Below, in pieces: positions 1 through 12,312 of a stretch of DNA of 64,000 bases. The notes below the pieces were generated by a model. That model saw only the letters and a list, made by a program, of their open reading frames with translations, was not told the DNA's origin and made no database searches. The position numbers and the translations under genes are program-made. The first letter of the stretch is position 1. Each line of letters starts with the position of its first letter. Source of the DNA: Cryptomeria japonica (Eukaryota; Streptophyta; Pinopsida; Cupressales; Cupressaceae); contig NC_081405.1 of assembly GCF_030272615.1 (NCBI RefSeq), positions 476,557,508 to 476,621,507 of the forward strand, given 5' to 3'.

Positions 1-3000
1 TTCCACTCCTGATACACATCATCACTAGGACAAGTAAAACTAGCAACCTTCTATTTCATATCTTCTAGCTGCTTCCAAGTGACTTGTACATGCCCAATCT
101 CTGTTTCTATGAAACCATAACGAGATTTCACTTTTTCAATTTCCTCAATTGTTTGGACAAATAAGGATGTGTCATCAGTACTAATAATCTGACTGGTCCT
201 TAGGGACAAATTGTGGTCCACCTCCTTTAACCAAGTCTTCTCTTCCTTTAGCTGAATAGGACCAATGAAACCTCCTAGAAATATTTCAAATTTATGATCT
301 GAATATTCTTTTCTATAAAGTTGGGCTTTTCTTTTTATACATGTTCCTTCCACTGAAAGAATATTCATCTCTTTTATAAACTCACATGGGGACCTAAGAT
401 TGTCATTATCTTCTGCATCTGCATGGGAGGAACACATGAGCTCTAACTCCTTACCTCTAGGTACCCATTTATTCAAGATCGGTTCCAAAGTGGCTTCTTC
501 TTCTTTGAATTTGATCAAAATCTCAAGAATCCTCTTCATATTTGTGTACACATTGGAGGTTTTGACTAAGTCAGCAAACTTCAAAATGGTGGCTTTTACC
601 TTCTCCTCATATTTGTTTGCATACAAGGTCTAAGCTTGTTTCAACTTTTCCAACTCATGTTGGACATTTTCAGGTAATTGGGAACTAGAAGGCATAGGTG
701 AAGGGGGGTATTCAATGATGGGAATAGTAGGAGGGGGCCTTGATGGAGAGGAGACTATCATGAGTGTAGAAGACTCACTTGGATGATGTTGACCTGCCAA
801 TTGACTTTGGAGTCTAGCAATTATGTTTTCTCTATTGGCTATTCCTTCTTTAGCATCATTGTAAGCTTTTAAAACGGTCTCCAACTTCAGTTGGAGATTA
901 GCCTTTTCTTGTGCCTCTCTCTCTACTACTGCCACATTAAACTTTGTTGTTTCTAGTACTGTGCTAGTAGCTTCCACTACCCCTGTGTCTTGGACTCTTT
1001 TGATTATCATGCCTCCTAAGAGGCTAGAATCTGAGGTATCCCTTTTCTTTCTATTTTCATCTCTTTTTAGGGATCACATGACAAGAGAAACATTATCCTT
1101 GTTGAATGTCACTCCTTCCATAGGCTTTGTTTCTTTCCTCACTGCATCAAGCACTAAGACATCAACTATATCCCATTTAGGGAGAATCAACACACCAACC
1201 TTTGTTACCATCTCTTTTCCTTTCTCAGGGGTGATTGTTTTGAATTCTTCCATCATTTCTTGCTTTATTTCTTCTTCTACCTGAGTTGTATTTTTGAGAG
1301 GCTGTTCACTTTTCCTCTGTTCACATCTAACTCTGAATTGCTCCATGTTTTGCTTCCATACAAACTGCATAAAGGCTTTTGATGTGATAAAATTGCTATC
1401 AGCCAGGAATTCTTCACTAGCTCACTTAACAGTAAGGTCCATTTCTTGGGCCTTTAACTCACCATCAGTCAAATCCATTTCAGCAGTAGGTGGCTCTTTC
1501 GACATCCCCTCTTGGGTCTCCTTGTAGGTATAGGCAATCTCACTGAGACTCCCTAGCTGCAATAATTGTTCAGCCACAACTTGTTCATGTCCAATGTGGA
1601 TAGGAGACTGAGATGGAGAATATTGAGGCTCATCAGTTTCAATTTCCTTTCCCACTTTTTGCCTCTTAGGGGAATCCTGAATGTCAATGACATATTCAAT
1701 TTTCCTCTTTCCTTTTGAGGTGGAAGGCTCACCTGTCACTGGCATCATCACAATGTACTTTGACCTTTTGTGCATTACATAGTCACCAGGTGGGATATCT
1801 CTAGCAAAGGTAGGCTTAGCCAATACCATCTTAGCCTTATCAGGATCGTTTTGCATTATGGCCTTCCTCTTTTCTTTTAAAGTCTGCATGAGGTCTTCAA
1901 AATAAAGAATCAGGAACTTTATTTTCTCCTCAAATGGGTTGAAGCTAGAGAGAGGATCATAGCTAGTGTCAAATTGATGTATAAAATCAAGGGCTTTCTT
2001 ATATGCAACCCACTTCTCCTTCCTCAATTCCTTCTCATCTAGGCTAAACTCATTTCTAATCAAATCTTCTGGGAATTGAAATTGATGTGGCCTACCTCTA
2101 CACACTGCTCTTTTTCTAAACATGCCATTGAGAAAATCCTCGGGATCTGCACATCTTGACAGTGCAGTAGACAACCTATATGGCTTGAAGAATTCTTCAA
2201 AAAATTTCCATCCACCTTTAGTGATCACAAAATGGTGAGCCATGGTAATAGTTGGGAAAATAGTCCCTTTACCTCTATTGGTTAGCTCTACTTCTTGTAG
2301 TCCCCCAATTTGTCTCAGGACTTCTACAATCCCTATCTTCAATGGGACCTGATAGGGTAGTAAATAGGGGGTGCCTCTAAATCCAAACACTCTAAAAACA
2401 CTAGACATAGGGTACAAATATATGTCTCCCCAATTGGGAATAATCTTGATATCCTCTGCAAACGACTTTGGTCTGATAAACTCCAAAAGAGCCTTAGGAA
2501 TTCTAGGGTTTTCTCTGCATAGAAGGATCCTAATTTTAGATGCAAAGAATCTATAAAATTTTAGATAACTTGCATCCTCTCTATCCCAAGATAGAATAGT
2601 ACTCCACAATTGCACTGGCATCTCCTCTTTATTGTTTATCTTGATCAGGTCCATTTCCTTTGAAAAATAATCAGCACCTTTGAACAAGAACATGTGCATT
2701 AACATGGAATACCATCCAAATGGCCTATCCACCTGACCATTCTTGATTCCTACTAGTCCTTTATGAATTACATCAGCAAGGTATGAGGCATAATCAAATG
2801 TTACAGCTAGGGAGGGGTCTAGAATTTGTGCAATCATTAACATATAATGGGTTGGCATATTCTTTTCAGCATCCTCTCCAAAGATTTGGCATAACATCCA
2901 GCACATGCCCTTAGCTCTCAGAGTAAATAAGTTGAGAGAGAATGGTTCCATTGTGCTGGGGTCTACAACTATTAACCCCCCTATCTTTACAAAGAATTCT

Positions 3001-3448
3001 TTCAATGGGCCACTTCTAAGATGATCCCTTTGAGCGTTGTACACCTGGGATAGTGACTCAAAGTCAATAGGCTCTAACAAATTGGAGGACTCACTAAGTT
3101 TAAACACTTTCCTGAATTCATCTTCATCTATCTCAATCAAGACTGATCCCTTTATGTTCCTGATGCATCTTGCCACAGGGTCATAATTCTATGCAATCAA
3201 GGCTAACAGATCTACATCCATAAAAACACCTAGGACCAAAAGCTTTCCTACATCTTGTTCCCATATGCCATTCAAAGGAGCTGGGGAATTCCTCTACCCA
3301 AAACCAACTTTGAATAGTCCTAAGCCTGACAATCCTATTTCAGGGTTCCTCAACCAATTACCCTTATCATAGAGGCCATCTCCAATTTTTTAGATGAGGG
3401 TTCTTTCGTACTAGCTCTTTGGCCTTAGCCCCAGCATTGGTGGACATG
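1..3448 (-). pseudogene. Long decayed TE-associated ORF, function unknown (runs off left edge)
   Basis: Four open stretches (3176-1422, 1370-1074, 1010-630, 626-51) lie in one minus-strand frame, so this was a single ORF of over 1,000 codons broken by stops. The stops include TGA near 1422 and 1074 and TAG near 629. A likely start is ATG 3448-3446 (MSTNAGAKAKEL), joined to the main frame through one frameshift near 3390 and a TAG in place of an expected codon at about 3190. The N-terminal part (LLALIA..NYDPVARCIRN, then IKGSVLIEIDEDEF) is followed by a helical region with FGWYSMLMHMFLFKG. The middle is charged with PEST-like and basic segments, and the C-terminal third is predicted coiled coil. 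I do not recognise the family. The residue pattern resembles the plant TE-associated 'putative transposon protein' class and the ORFs at 29440-32716 and 25115-26827. No catalytic motif is visible. It could also be a host-derived pseudogene. Confidence 0.55.
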
Positions 3449-3904
3449 GTTAATTGTTCTTAAAAATCATCACAGATATTTCGGTCCTTGTAATTCACCT
3501 TCCCTGTTAACTCTCTTTTGGGTGTCGTTCTAGTCAAACAATTATACCACTAGAAGCTAACATAGACCTCTAATGAAGTAATTCACACAACAGTATTTGA
3601 GAAGAAACCAAGAGTTATCAGGAAAAGCATAGAAAACCTGATTATTCCTTAAGGAAGTCACCCTGAAACAATTCGCTCTGCAACAATTTGCTCTACAACA
3701 ATTCACCCTACAACAAACTTTGATGAAACAATATTTAGCAATCAAGTTGATGCAAACTCAACAGGACAAGTTGGCATTTAAGTTTTTTTGGAAATTAACT
3801 TTGCATGCTTCGGCTTTCTTTTCAGAATTGAATTTGCCAAATTGAATTCAAAATTGGCTCCAATGGGTCATAACTTCTCTAAGTCTTTCCTCTATTTCAC
3901 TCTT
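3449..3904. other. Non-coding stretch upstream of the minus-strand ORF, with a 15-bp repeat
   Basis: There is no long ORF here. 3664-3725 holds about four imperfect copies of a 15-bp unit around ACAATTYGCTCT. On the minus strand this reads as a Cys-rich pentapeptide repeat in a 62-codon frame that is probably not a gene. The stretch is likely 5' UTR or LTR sequence of the element that carries the ORF at 1-3448, but I could not find an LTR partner. Confidence 0.4.
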
Positions 3905-5235
3905 TCGCTATTTCACAGAACATAAAACCTATGCTCTTTTCTGTCGCAAAACAACGCTAGCCATTGGATCACGAGGACTTACATCACCTTTATCTCTGTT
4001 TAATCTCTTTTCTTTAGTGTCAAACCCTACCTCCTTTTTGCCACTTCATGGACTTTAAAAGTCGTTCACTTTTCCTTCGCAAGGCCACGCCAAGCGTTAG
4101 ATCAAACTCAAATCACCCGACCTTTAACTCCAACCGGGGTGGTCAATTTTACTTACTAACCACGCCTCATTTTGACGGCTAACGGTTTTTCACCATTTTG
4201 CTGAAGTTAAGCTGCGGGCATCTTCGAGCCATGAAACAATGAGAAGCATTAGATCAATCTTGAGATAAAATCCTTTTAAGTGGGCCCTTTACCTGGGAAT
4301 TAGTTACCCCACTTGTTCTCCAGTTGAAAAATGCCACATGGCAGTCGGTCATTAGCCTTGGAAACTACTCTAGGTTCCACCTTTAATCCGCCATGTGCTA
4401 TCTTTATTTTTCCCACATAACTACCAGTTACACCTAGGTGGGCCCTCAACCACTTTTAAAACCACACATCACCTGACACATCACTATCAAGCTCCACAAA
4501 AAGTGGCAGCTATTATGCCACGTCATGCCTCCGTGTGATCCCCACCTGTCTTTCACTACTTCACGAACATTATTCTTTGTTTGGCTTGCAGCCACGAAAC
4601 TATGAGAACCATTAGATCAAAATAGACCTGATCTGCTTTTAGCTTCCTATCATGCCTATCCCTTGGGCCCACTAGCCTTTTCGCCACTTTGCAAAGGTTA
4701 ACCAACTAGCATCTTATCTTTGTGAATTCACGTGAGCCATTAGATCTCAAAAACTTGCTCATTATTTACTCCTTTCTATGGCAACCTTGCTCGGGCCCAT
4801 TGTAGACTGCCAACTGAGCACCTCGTCATTGCTCTGTCATTGCTAGCTGGACCTACCACATTCACTGCCACCTTTAGCGGGACTCACCACCTTTTTCTCT
4901 ATTTCGCTGAAGGTAGAACTCGTGCATCTCTCGACCGCGAATCAATGCGAGCTAGTGATCTCTTTCCAACCTGAGCATTATTTAACCAAAGAAGATCACT
5001 TGTCTTGGGGACCCACCAAAACCTTTCGCCATTTTGTGAAGGTTAAAACACATTCAGCTTGATCTCATGAAACCACGTTGTCCTTCCGATCAGATGAAAC
5101 TTGATCGGTGTTTAGCTTTAGTCCCAACCTATATGTCGGGTCCACTTTCGCCTTTCGCTACTTCACGGAAGCTAACTTTCGAGCACTTTTTGGTCGCGAA
5201 TCAATGTGGGTCGTTAGATCAACAGAAAGTCACAT
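3905..5235. repeat. Degenerate tandem repeats, about eight units
   Basis: Units start with a TTCGCCATTTYG-like core followed by GAAGGTTAA, then a GCATCTT/TCGCGAATCAATG block, and end with a GCCATTAGATCAA block. Copies are visible near 3907, 4040, 4190, 4553, 4681, 4906, 5028 and 5155. Spacing is irregular, about 75 to 360 bp, and the copies are strongly diverged. No ORF is present. Such arrays are common in long LTRs or untranslated regions of plant Gypsy elements, so this may be LTR sequence of a neighbouring element, but the parent is not resolved. Confidence 0.5.
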
Positions 5236-5570
5236 GATGCTTATAAGGTCCGATAGACATTAGAAAAGACATATTAAAAGTGAACAAAAATTAAATATTT
5301 AAAAGGGACTACCTAGGTAAATGACAAGGGGGGAACACTTTTATGATAAAGGGACCCATCACTTAAGTGAATAAAGTAATGCAAAATTAGAAACCAAAAG
5401 GGAGCCATCACTTAAGATATTGAAGCAACTTAAAACCTAAACCCTAAACCCCTTAGGATCTAAAACAATTTGAAAGAACATGGGCATACTAGACACAACA
5501 TTTTCAAAAACTTAGCCATTTATGGACTGAAAACATCCATTTTTAAAATAGTGATAACAAACTCTCCATT

Positions 5571-5840
5571 TTATGTTTAGTTGTACCAGTCCTTAAGGAA
5601 AGTTTGCAGGAATTTAAACTAGTTTTCTATAAACCTTTTGTTATTTTTGTAAGAAAATAGTTATAATGGGGTTCACCTACCCAAGATTTTTAAAGGCTTA
5701 AAGGGTAGGAGGCTTCCTAATTTGGAACCTCATCTTGTTGTCTTTATTTCAAACTTTTGTTGTTCTCTTCCATTTCAGCACAAAGGTAGTAACTTTCACT
5801 TTTAAAAGAGAGGGAACAAAAGTTTTCAAAATGGAGAACA
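5571..5840 (+). repeat. 5' LTR 3' portion of element A
   Basis: This segment matches 17443-17722 with scattered differences and ends GGAGAACA just before the primer binding site. It recurs exactly at 7719-7988 because of the tandem duplication. The homology stops upstream of about 5571, where the 3' LTR carries unrelated sequence. Confidence 0.75.
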
Positions 5841-5847
5841 ACGAAAA

Positions 5848-5865
5848 TGGTGACTCTGCTGGGGA
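5848..5865 (+). promoter_or_regulatory. Primer binding site, tRNA-Arg type (copy 1)
   Basis: TGGTGACTCTGCTGGGGA lies 7 nt after the CA end of the LTR. It resembles the TGGCGACTCCACTGGGGA class used by Tat/Ogre Gypsy elements, which I recall as complementary to tRNA-Arg. The spacing and the gag start downstream support the call. Confidence 0.75.
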
Positions 5866-6185
5866 GAGTCAAATAAGATAAGTCTTATGCTGCAGATCTG
5901 TGTCTTTGTTGCGTAAAAGTGTTGAGATCAAGTTCCCTTGGTTTCAGTCTGAAAATTATTGAGCTTATTTAAAAAAAAAAAAATCCTTGATCTATCTCTT
6001 CGCATCTTAGAATACTATTATGTTCTTTTCTAAAGATCAATAGTTTCATTCTAAAGTGTCTTGTAAGAGATTCACTGTGTTAAACTATATATTTTATTCC
6101 CAAGATATTGGGTGGTGACTTTGAGTAAGGAAAAAACTAGTGTTCTTTTAGAAAAAAATCATAGTCACTTCAAAAGGTTAGCAAG

Positions 6186-7404
6186 ATGAATAGGGGAAGG
6201 AATACTAGGTATTATATGAAGAAAAACCCTCAAGAGAAGTTGCATGAAGGGTTACTTGAACCAGTCAGGAAGGGCTGGAAGGGAACTATTATTCCTGATC
6301 AGTCAAATCAGTCATGAAAACAAAAGAGTAATGAAACGGGTAAGTGTTCTGAGCGTCCCGTATATGCAAGGTCTAAATCCTCTTCTCATGACTCTGACCA
6401 TGATATTATGGGTTTTCATGCTAGCTTGTTTGGTACTAATGATGATATCCAAACTTTCACCAAAGAGTGTCTAATACCAATGCTTCAGGGAGAGATAGGC
6501 ATAGTACAAGTAATAAGGTCATTTCCATTCCCAAAACTACGAAAGGAAATATCAATCTGATTGATATGGACCAGCTAAATGTGTGAGATTCAGAGGAAAC
6601 CTTGCCAGACCAAGATCAAGTGTCCTAGGAGATTTGAGGTTCTAAATAGAAGAGTACATCAATTTATTGCCATAAGAAAAAAGAAGGAAAAAGAAAAGGA
6701 GATTGAAACCAAAGCCAAACTTATTGAAGAGAAAGATTATTAACATAGATTGCAGATCTTGAGTTGTTTTCTCAAGAAGAACCTAAGAGTGAAGAGCATG
6801 GTCTTGCTATTAGAGAAGTCTTGGATCCTAAAATTGATTCTGCACCTAAAGTTACAACACAACCTAGTAGGGAGGTTTACAGTGATCCCCAACTTAATAG
6901 ACCCGTTATTGATAAAGGGAAGCATAAAGTAGTGGAAAATAGATCTGTGGATTTACTATCAGGAAGTGCAAAAGGACCCCTGGGAATGACTTTGCATGAG
7001 GTTGAGGTAGAAAGGATAAGGAAAGAAAATGAAAACCTGCAAAGGGAGTTAGAAAAGGCTGAAATAGAAGCACTTAATGCTGAGTTTAGAAGAAAGATAC
7101 ATTGCTTAAAAGTTCCTCCTATATCTTTCCAACCTTTAGATCAGAGTAATTTTACATCTCAACATACTTCTGCCTCTTTGTTGAATACTCAACCAATGAT
7201 ACAAAATAATGCTATCCCACCTATTAACCAATCTGAAAATGCTACCCCAAATAACTTTGTTGTTCCCTCAAGTGAAATTCCAACAAACCAAACCAATCAT
7301 AGACCATCCCATAATCAAATTCATCAAACTCCTAGAGCTAGTGGTTCAGGCCCAACGGTGAATGCTAGAAATAACTTTACTGGAAATCAGTTTCAAAGGA
7401 GACC
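6186..7404 (+). pseudogene. Truncated gag 5' portion (duplicate copy)
   Basis: The ATG at 6186 opens MNRGRNTRYYMKKNPQEK. The frame is broken by a TGA soon after and by frameshifts before about 6764. From about 6764 a frame with a coiled-coil stretch (ERIRKENENLQRELEKAE) and a Gln/Asn-rich stretch runs to 7404, where the duplication junction cuts it and a stop follows at 7409-7411. It is identical to the start of the gag at 8334 and has no independent function. Confidence 0.75.
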
Positions 7405-7718
7405 ACATTAGAAAAGACATATTAAAAGTGAACAAAAATTAAATATTTAAAAGGGACTACCTAGGTAAATGACAAGGGGGGAACACTTTTATGATAAAGG
7501 GACCCATCACTTAAGTGAATAAAGTAATGCAAAATTAGAAACCAAAAGGGAGCCATCACTTAAGATATTGAAGCAACTTAAAACCTAAACCCTAAACCCC
7601 TTAGGATCTAAAACAATTTGAAAGAACATGGGCATACTAGACACAACATTTTCAAAAACTTAGCCATTTATGGACTGAAAACATCCATTTTTAAAATAGT
7701 GATAACAAACTCTCCATT

Positions 7719-7988
7719 TTATGTTTAGTTGTACCAGTCCTTAAGGAAAGTTTGCAGGAATTTAAACTAGTTTTCTATAAACCTTTTGTTATTTTTGTAA
7801 GAAAATAGTTATAATGGGGTTCACCTACCCAAGATTTTTAAAGGCTTAAAGGGTAGGAGGCTTCCTAATTTGGAACCTCATCTTGTTGTCTTTATTTCAA
7901 ACTTTTGTTGTTCTCTTCCATTTCAGCACAAAGGTAGTAACTTTCACTTTTAAAAGAGAGGGAACAAAAGTTTTCAAAATGGAGAACA
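7719..7988 (+). repeat. LTR fragment of element A (duplicate copy)
   Basis: This is an exact copy of 5571-5840 lying inside the tandem duplication. It places an internal LTR end in front of the second primer binding site. Confidence 0.8.
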
Positions 7989-7995
7989 ACGAAAA

Positions 7996-8013
7996 TGGTG
8001 ACTCTGCTGGGGA
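7996..8013 (+). promoter_or_regulatory. Primer binding site, tRNA-Arg type (copy 2)
   Basis: The same 18-nt site as at 5848, displaced by exactly 2,148 bp. Because it precedes the full-length gag, it is the copy in native context. Confidence 0.75.
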
Positions 8014-8333
8014 GAGTCAAATAAGATAAGTCTTATGCTGCAGATCTGTGTCTTTGTTGCGTAAAAGTGTTGAGATCAAGTTCCCTTGGTTTCAGTCTGA
8101 AAATTATTGAGCTTATTTAAAAAAAAAAAAATCCTTGATCTATCTCTTCGCATCTTAGAATACTATTATGTTCTTTTCTAAAGATCAATAGTTTCATTCT
8201 AAAGTGTCTTGTAAGAGATTCACTGTGTTAAACTATATATTTTATTCCCAAGATATTGGGTGGTGACTTTGAGTAAGGAAAAAACTAGTGTTCTTTTAGA
8301 AAAAAATCATAGTCACTTCAAAAGGTTAGCAAG

Positions 8334-11300
8334 ATGAATAGGGGAAGGAATACTAGGTATTATATGAAGAAAAACCCTCAAGAGAAGTTGCATGAAGGGT
8401 TACTTGAACCAGTCAGGAAGGGCTGGAAGGGAACTATTATTCCTGATCAGTCAAATCAGTCATGAAAACAAAAGAGTAATGAAACGGGTAAGTGTTCTGA
8501 GCGTCCCGTATATGCAAGGTCTAAATCCTCTTCTCATGACTCTGACCATGATATTATGGGTTTTCATGCTAGCTTGTTTGGTACTAATGATGATATCCAA
8601 ACTTTCACCAAAGAGTGTCTAATACCAATGCTTCAGGGAGAGATAGGCATAGTACAAGTAATAAGGTCATTTCCATTCCCAAAACTACGAAAGGAAATAT
8701 CAATCTGATTGATATGGACCAGCTAAATGTGTGAGATTCAGAGGAAACCTTGCCAGACCAAGATCAAGTGTCCTAGGAGATTTGAGGTTCTAAATAGAAG
8801 AGTACATCAATTTATTGCCATAAGAAAAAAGAAGGAAAAAGAAAAGGAGATTGAAACCAAAGCCAAACTTATTGAAGAGAAAGATTATTAACATAGATTG
8901 CAGATCTTGAGTTGTTTTCTCAAGAAGAACCTAAGAGTGAAGAGCATGGTCTTGCTATTAGAGAAGTCTTGGATCCTAAAATTGATTCTGCACCTAAAGT
9001 TACAACACAACCTAGTAGGGAGGTTTACAGTGATCCCCAACTTAATAGACCCGTTATTGATAAAGGGAAGCATAAAGTAGTGGAAAATAGATCTGTGGAT
9101 TTACTATCAGGAAGTGCAAAAGGACCCCTGGGAATGACTTTGCATGAGGTTGAGGTAGAAAGGATAAGGAAAGAAAATGAAAACCTGCAAAGGGAGTTAG
9201 AAAAGGCTGAAATAGAAGCACTTAATGCTGAGTTTAGAAGAAAGATACATTGCTTAAAAGTTCCTCCTATATCTTTCCAACCTTTAGATCAGAGTAATTT
9301 TACATCTCAACATACTTCTGCCTCTTTGTTGAATACTCAACCAATGATACAAAATAATGCTATCCCACCTATTAACCAATCTGAAAATGCTACCCCAAAT
9401 AACTTTGTTGTTCCCTCAAGTGAAATTCCAACAAACCAAACCAATCATAGACCATCCCATAATCAAATTCATCAAACTCCTAGAGCTAGTGGTTCAGGCC
9501 CAACGGTGAATGCTAGAAATAACTTTACTGGAAATCAGTTTCAAAGGAGACCGATAAATGTTGAGTTGTATAGGCAGTTGTATTTTGATGGAATTCCAAG
9601 ATATCCAAATTGTGTCCCTATTGAAATGAGGGATAGACTCTAGAAGTTTATTGGGAACAATGCTATCAGTGCTGAAGAGCATCTGAAATATTTTGGTGAC
9701 ATGATTAATGACTATGAAATTGCACATGAGGATGTCATCATGAAGCTGTTTGTGCAATCTTTGATTGAGGATGCTAGAGATTGGTACAAAGGGTTACTTG
9801 TAGATAGCATTAGTTCTTGGGAGGAATTCAAGAATTGCTTCAAAGAGAAATATGGAGATAAGATAAATGTGCGATTCATGCTCAACAAATTTAACAATAT
9901 TAGGAAGTCTGATAATGATGTTGTTATAGATTTTAATGCACGGTTTCAAAAGGCAATGCATAGGCTCCTTCAATGTATGAGGTTAGATGAGAATGTATGT
10001 CTAACAACTTATTACAATTCCTTTGATCCTAAGATGGCTTACATTCTCAGAGATAAGAACCCACATAGTTTAAGAGATGCTTTCAAAATTGCAATCAATG
10101 TAGAGAGTAATAGAAAAGCATCAGGTAAAGTGGGAAGAAGGATTGATGGAATATTGTGGCAAGAACAAAAACCACAATAGAATAAATCCTCTAAAGAAGA
10201 GGATAAAATAGTGAAATTAGTGACTATTGTTAAGGATCTTACTACTAAAGTAGGTAGACCTGAGAAGTCTCACTACAACTGGCAAGACAGACCTGCTAGA
10301 TTGCATGATATGTCATATAACACTGCATGGAAAGATGATAAGCGTGTGCAAGATAGATCAAAAGGCACACAAAATTAGGACACCCTTGATCCTTTAAAGG
10401 GAGGAAATGTACATAATATGGAAAATGCCCCTTGGTGTATGGCATGTGATGGGCCACATTCCCCCCTTCAGTGTGTTGTGGCTCAAGCTCTAAATGAATC
10501 CATGAGAAATGAGGGTGAACTTATAGTTAATATGTTTGAGTATACTGTGGACATCGACTGCAAGTCTTCAGAAGATGAATCAAGTGAATATGATGTCTTG
10601 AGAAGCAATGCAAATTGCCAAAGGCAATTAACAATTGACTGGCATCCCACTTTGAATGTAGTCACAATAGAAGATGAAGAGATTCATCTCAGAAGGCCTA
10701 GTGAGGAGGAAGTCAAGAATCTCACTAAGGCTGCAATAGCCAAAGCTAAGCATAACTACAATTTGAGAAGCAGTAAAGATGATGAAGATTAGGGTAATCC
10801 TAGTTCTATTTTTTTTAAAGAAGTTTCTTCTAAGAGGACCATTGAAAACAAAACTCTTGTCAAAGATAGTCAGGCTAAAAGTGATCAGTCAAGTAATTCA
10901 GGGAAACCTGATATTGTTGATACCACTAGAAATAAGGCAAAGACTATTGGTGACAAGAGAACAAGTCACCAGAAGATAGAGAAGGTTAAAGCTAATGTTG
11001 AGTCTAATGTTAATATTGCTTTTGATATGAACCAAGCTTTAACACATATGAAAGTTTCAATACCTTTGATAGAGCTGTTGAAAATGAAAGAGCATAGAGA
11101 GGCTTCTTTTTCTTTGATTTCAAGTATATCAGATATAGATGCTTCTTCTAAAAGGGGAAATGCAAAAGATGAGAAGGATCAAGAAAAAAAGGTCCCAAAA
11201 GTTTATGTGGGTACCACTATTAATCAGGAACCATCTCAGATTGATCCCTTTTATGTCACACTGTTAGTAAATAACAGATTGATAAAAAAATGCATGATAG

Positions 11301-11642
11301 ATTATGGTGCAGCTGCTAATGTACTTTCTTATGGGGTTATGAGAGAACTAGGTTTGTCAGTAGTGTGGGAGGTGTTATGCTATGGATAATAGAGAAGTTC
11401 CTGTTGTGGGTACTATGAAAGATTTAGAAGTAAAAATAGGAGCATTCCCTGAAGCTACTTATAAAATGGATGTAATAGTCACAAACACCAAGCCTCATTA
11501 TGGCATGCTTCTGTCTAGACAGTGGGTTGTTGTTGTTGGAGGACATCTTCAACTATATTTATCATATACAACTATCTCAGTGAATGGGAATTTAGTCAAA
11601 TTGTACAGAGAACCACGTGCCCTAGTGGTTATTGAAAAATAG
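8334..11642 (+). pseudogene. Element A gag and aspartic protease
   Basis: Gag starts at ATG 8334 (MNRGRNTRYY) and needs a frame change before 8912. From 8912 to 11389 one frame runs on, broken only by TAG codons at 9641, 10178, 10376 and 10790. The capsid-like part (AEEHLKYFGDMINDYEIAHE through ARDWYKG and WEEFKNCFKEKYGD) matches the retrotransposon gag family. WCMACDGPHSPLQC is a nucleocapsid-like Cys/His motif. The protease follows, with MIDYGAAANVLS in place of the usual D-S/T-G motif, so its active site looks altered (Asp, Tyr, Gly). A frameshift near 11385 leads to the second half of the protease (GMLLSRQW, to 11642). In an active element gag builds the particle and the protease cleaves the polyprotein. 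Confidence 0.8.
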
Positions 11643-11773
11643 ACCCAAACATGCTTAATTACATGATAGATGTAGATCTTGATAACTTCAAGATTGAATT
11701 CATTCAGCCTTAGTTGAAGAATACTGATCCTATTGTTAATGAGTTGGAATCCCAACAAGAAGGTCTATGGTAG

Positions 11774-12240
11774 ATGTACTTTGATGGAGCTTTCTCTAAA
11801 GAAGGGTCTGGAGTAGGAGTGCTCTTTATTTCCCCATCAGGTATTACCTTCGAGTATTATTTTCTGTTGGCATTCCAATGTACAAATAACACAGCTGAGT
11901 ATGAGGCTCTGTTATTAGGCTTAGAAATTGCTAAAAGACATGGGATCAAGTTGTTAAAGGTTTATGGAGACTCTGAACTTGTAGTGTCTCAGATAAGGTC
12001 AAGGTATGCATCTAAAAATGACAAGTTGAAAAAGTACAAGCATTCTGTTTGGGATGTCATTGAACACTTTGATGCATTTTCCATTGATTGGATTGAAAGG
12101 TCTAAGAACATTATGACAGATTTTTAGCTAATGTTGCATTAAAAAATGATGATGTAACATTGACTGGAGTTTCAATAATTGAGACAAAAGCCAGACCACC
12201 CATCCCAGATAATGTGTACAATTGGCAAGTTTTTGAGGAT
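11774..12240 (+). pseudogene. Element A archaeal-like RNase H domain, upstream of RT
   Basis: YFDGAFSKEGSGVGV supplies the first Asp, NTAEYEALLLGLEIA the Glu, and YGDSELVVSQI the second Asp. The frame ends at a TAG at 12125, with the homologous sequence running on (ANVALKNDD) in a shifted frame. This is the RNase H type known from plant Tat Gypsy elements and plant L1 LINEs. It degrades RNA in RNA:DNA hybrids during reverse transcription. It lies between protease and RT, not after the RT's own RNase H as I remember for Ogre-type elements. That order is seen directly in the sequence. Confidence 0.75.
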
Positions 12241-12312
12241 GATGAAGACATACTTAGATTTGTATAATGCATAGATGATTATGAAGGTTAAAAGATTGAT
12301 TGTAATGCATTA

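Larger units (their letters stand above)
5257..9552 (+). repeat. Perfect 2,148-bp direct tandem duplication (5257-7404 and 7405-9552)
   Basis: Both copies appear identical base for base. The offset is 2,148 throughout, and the poly(A) run near 5970 and 8118 is included. The unit covers an LTR fragment, the primer binding site and the 5' part of gag. At the internal junction 'gagacc' is joined directly to 'acattag'. The right end continues into the rest of gag, so the second copy is the one in its native context. It is either a very recent duplication or an assembly artefact. Confidence 0.95.

Noticed and set aside
3557-3745. Small Cys-rich minus-strand ORF with a CCRAN-type repeat
   Set aside because: It arises from a 15-bp repeat and has no signal peptide, start context or second copy. 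It is probably chance.
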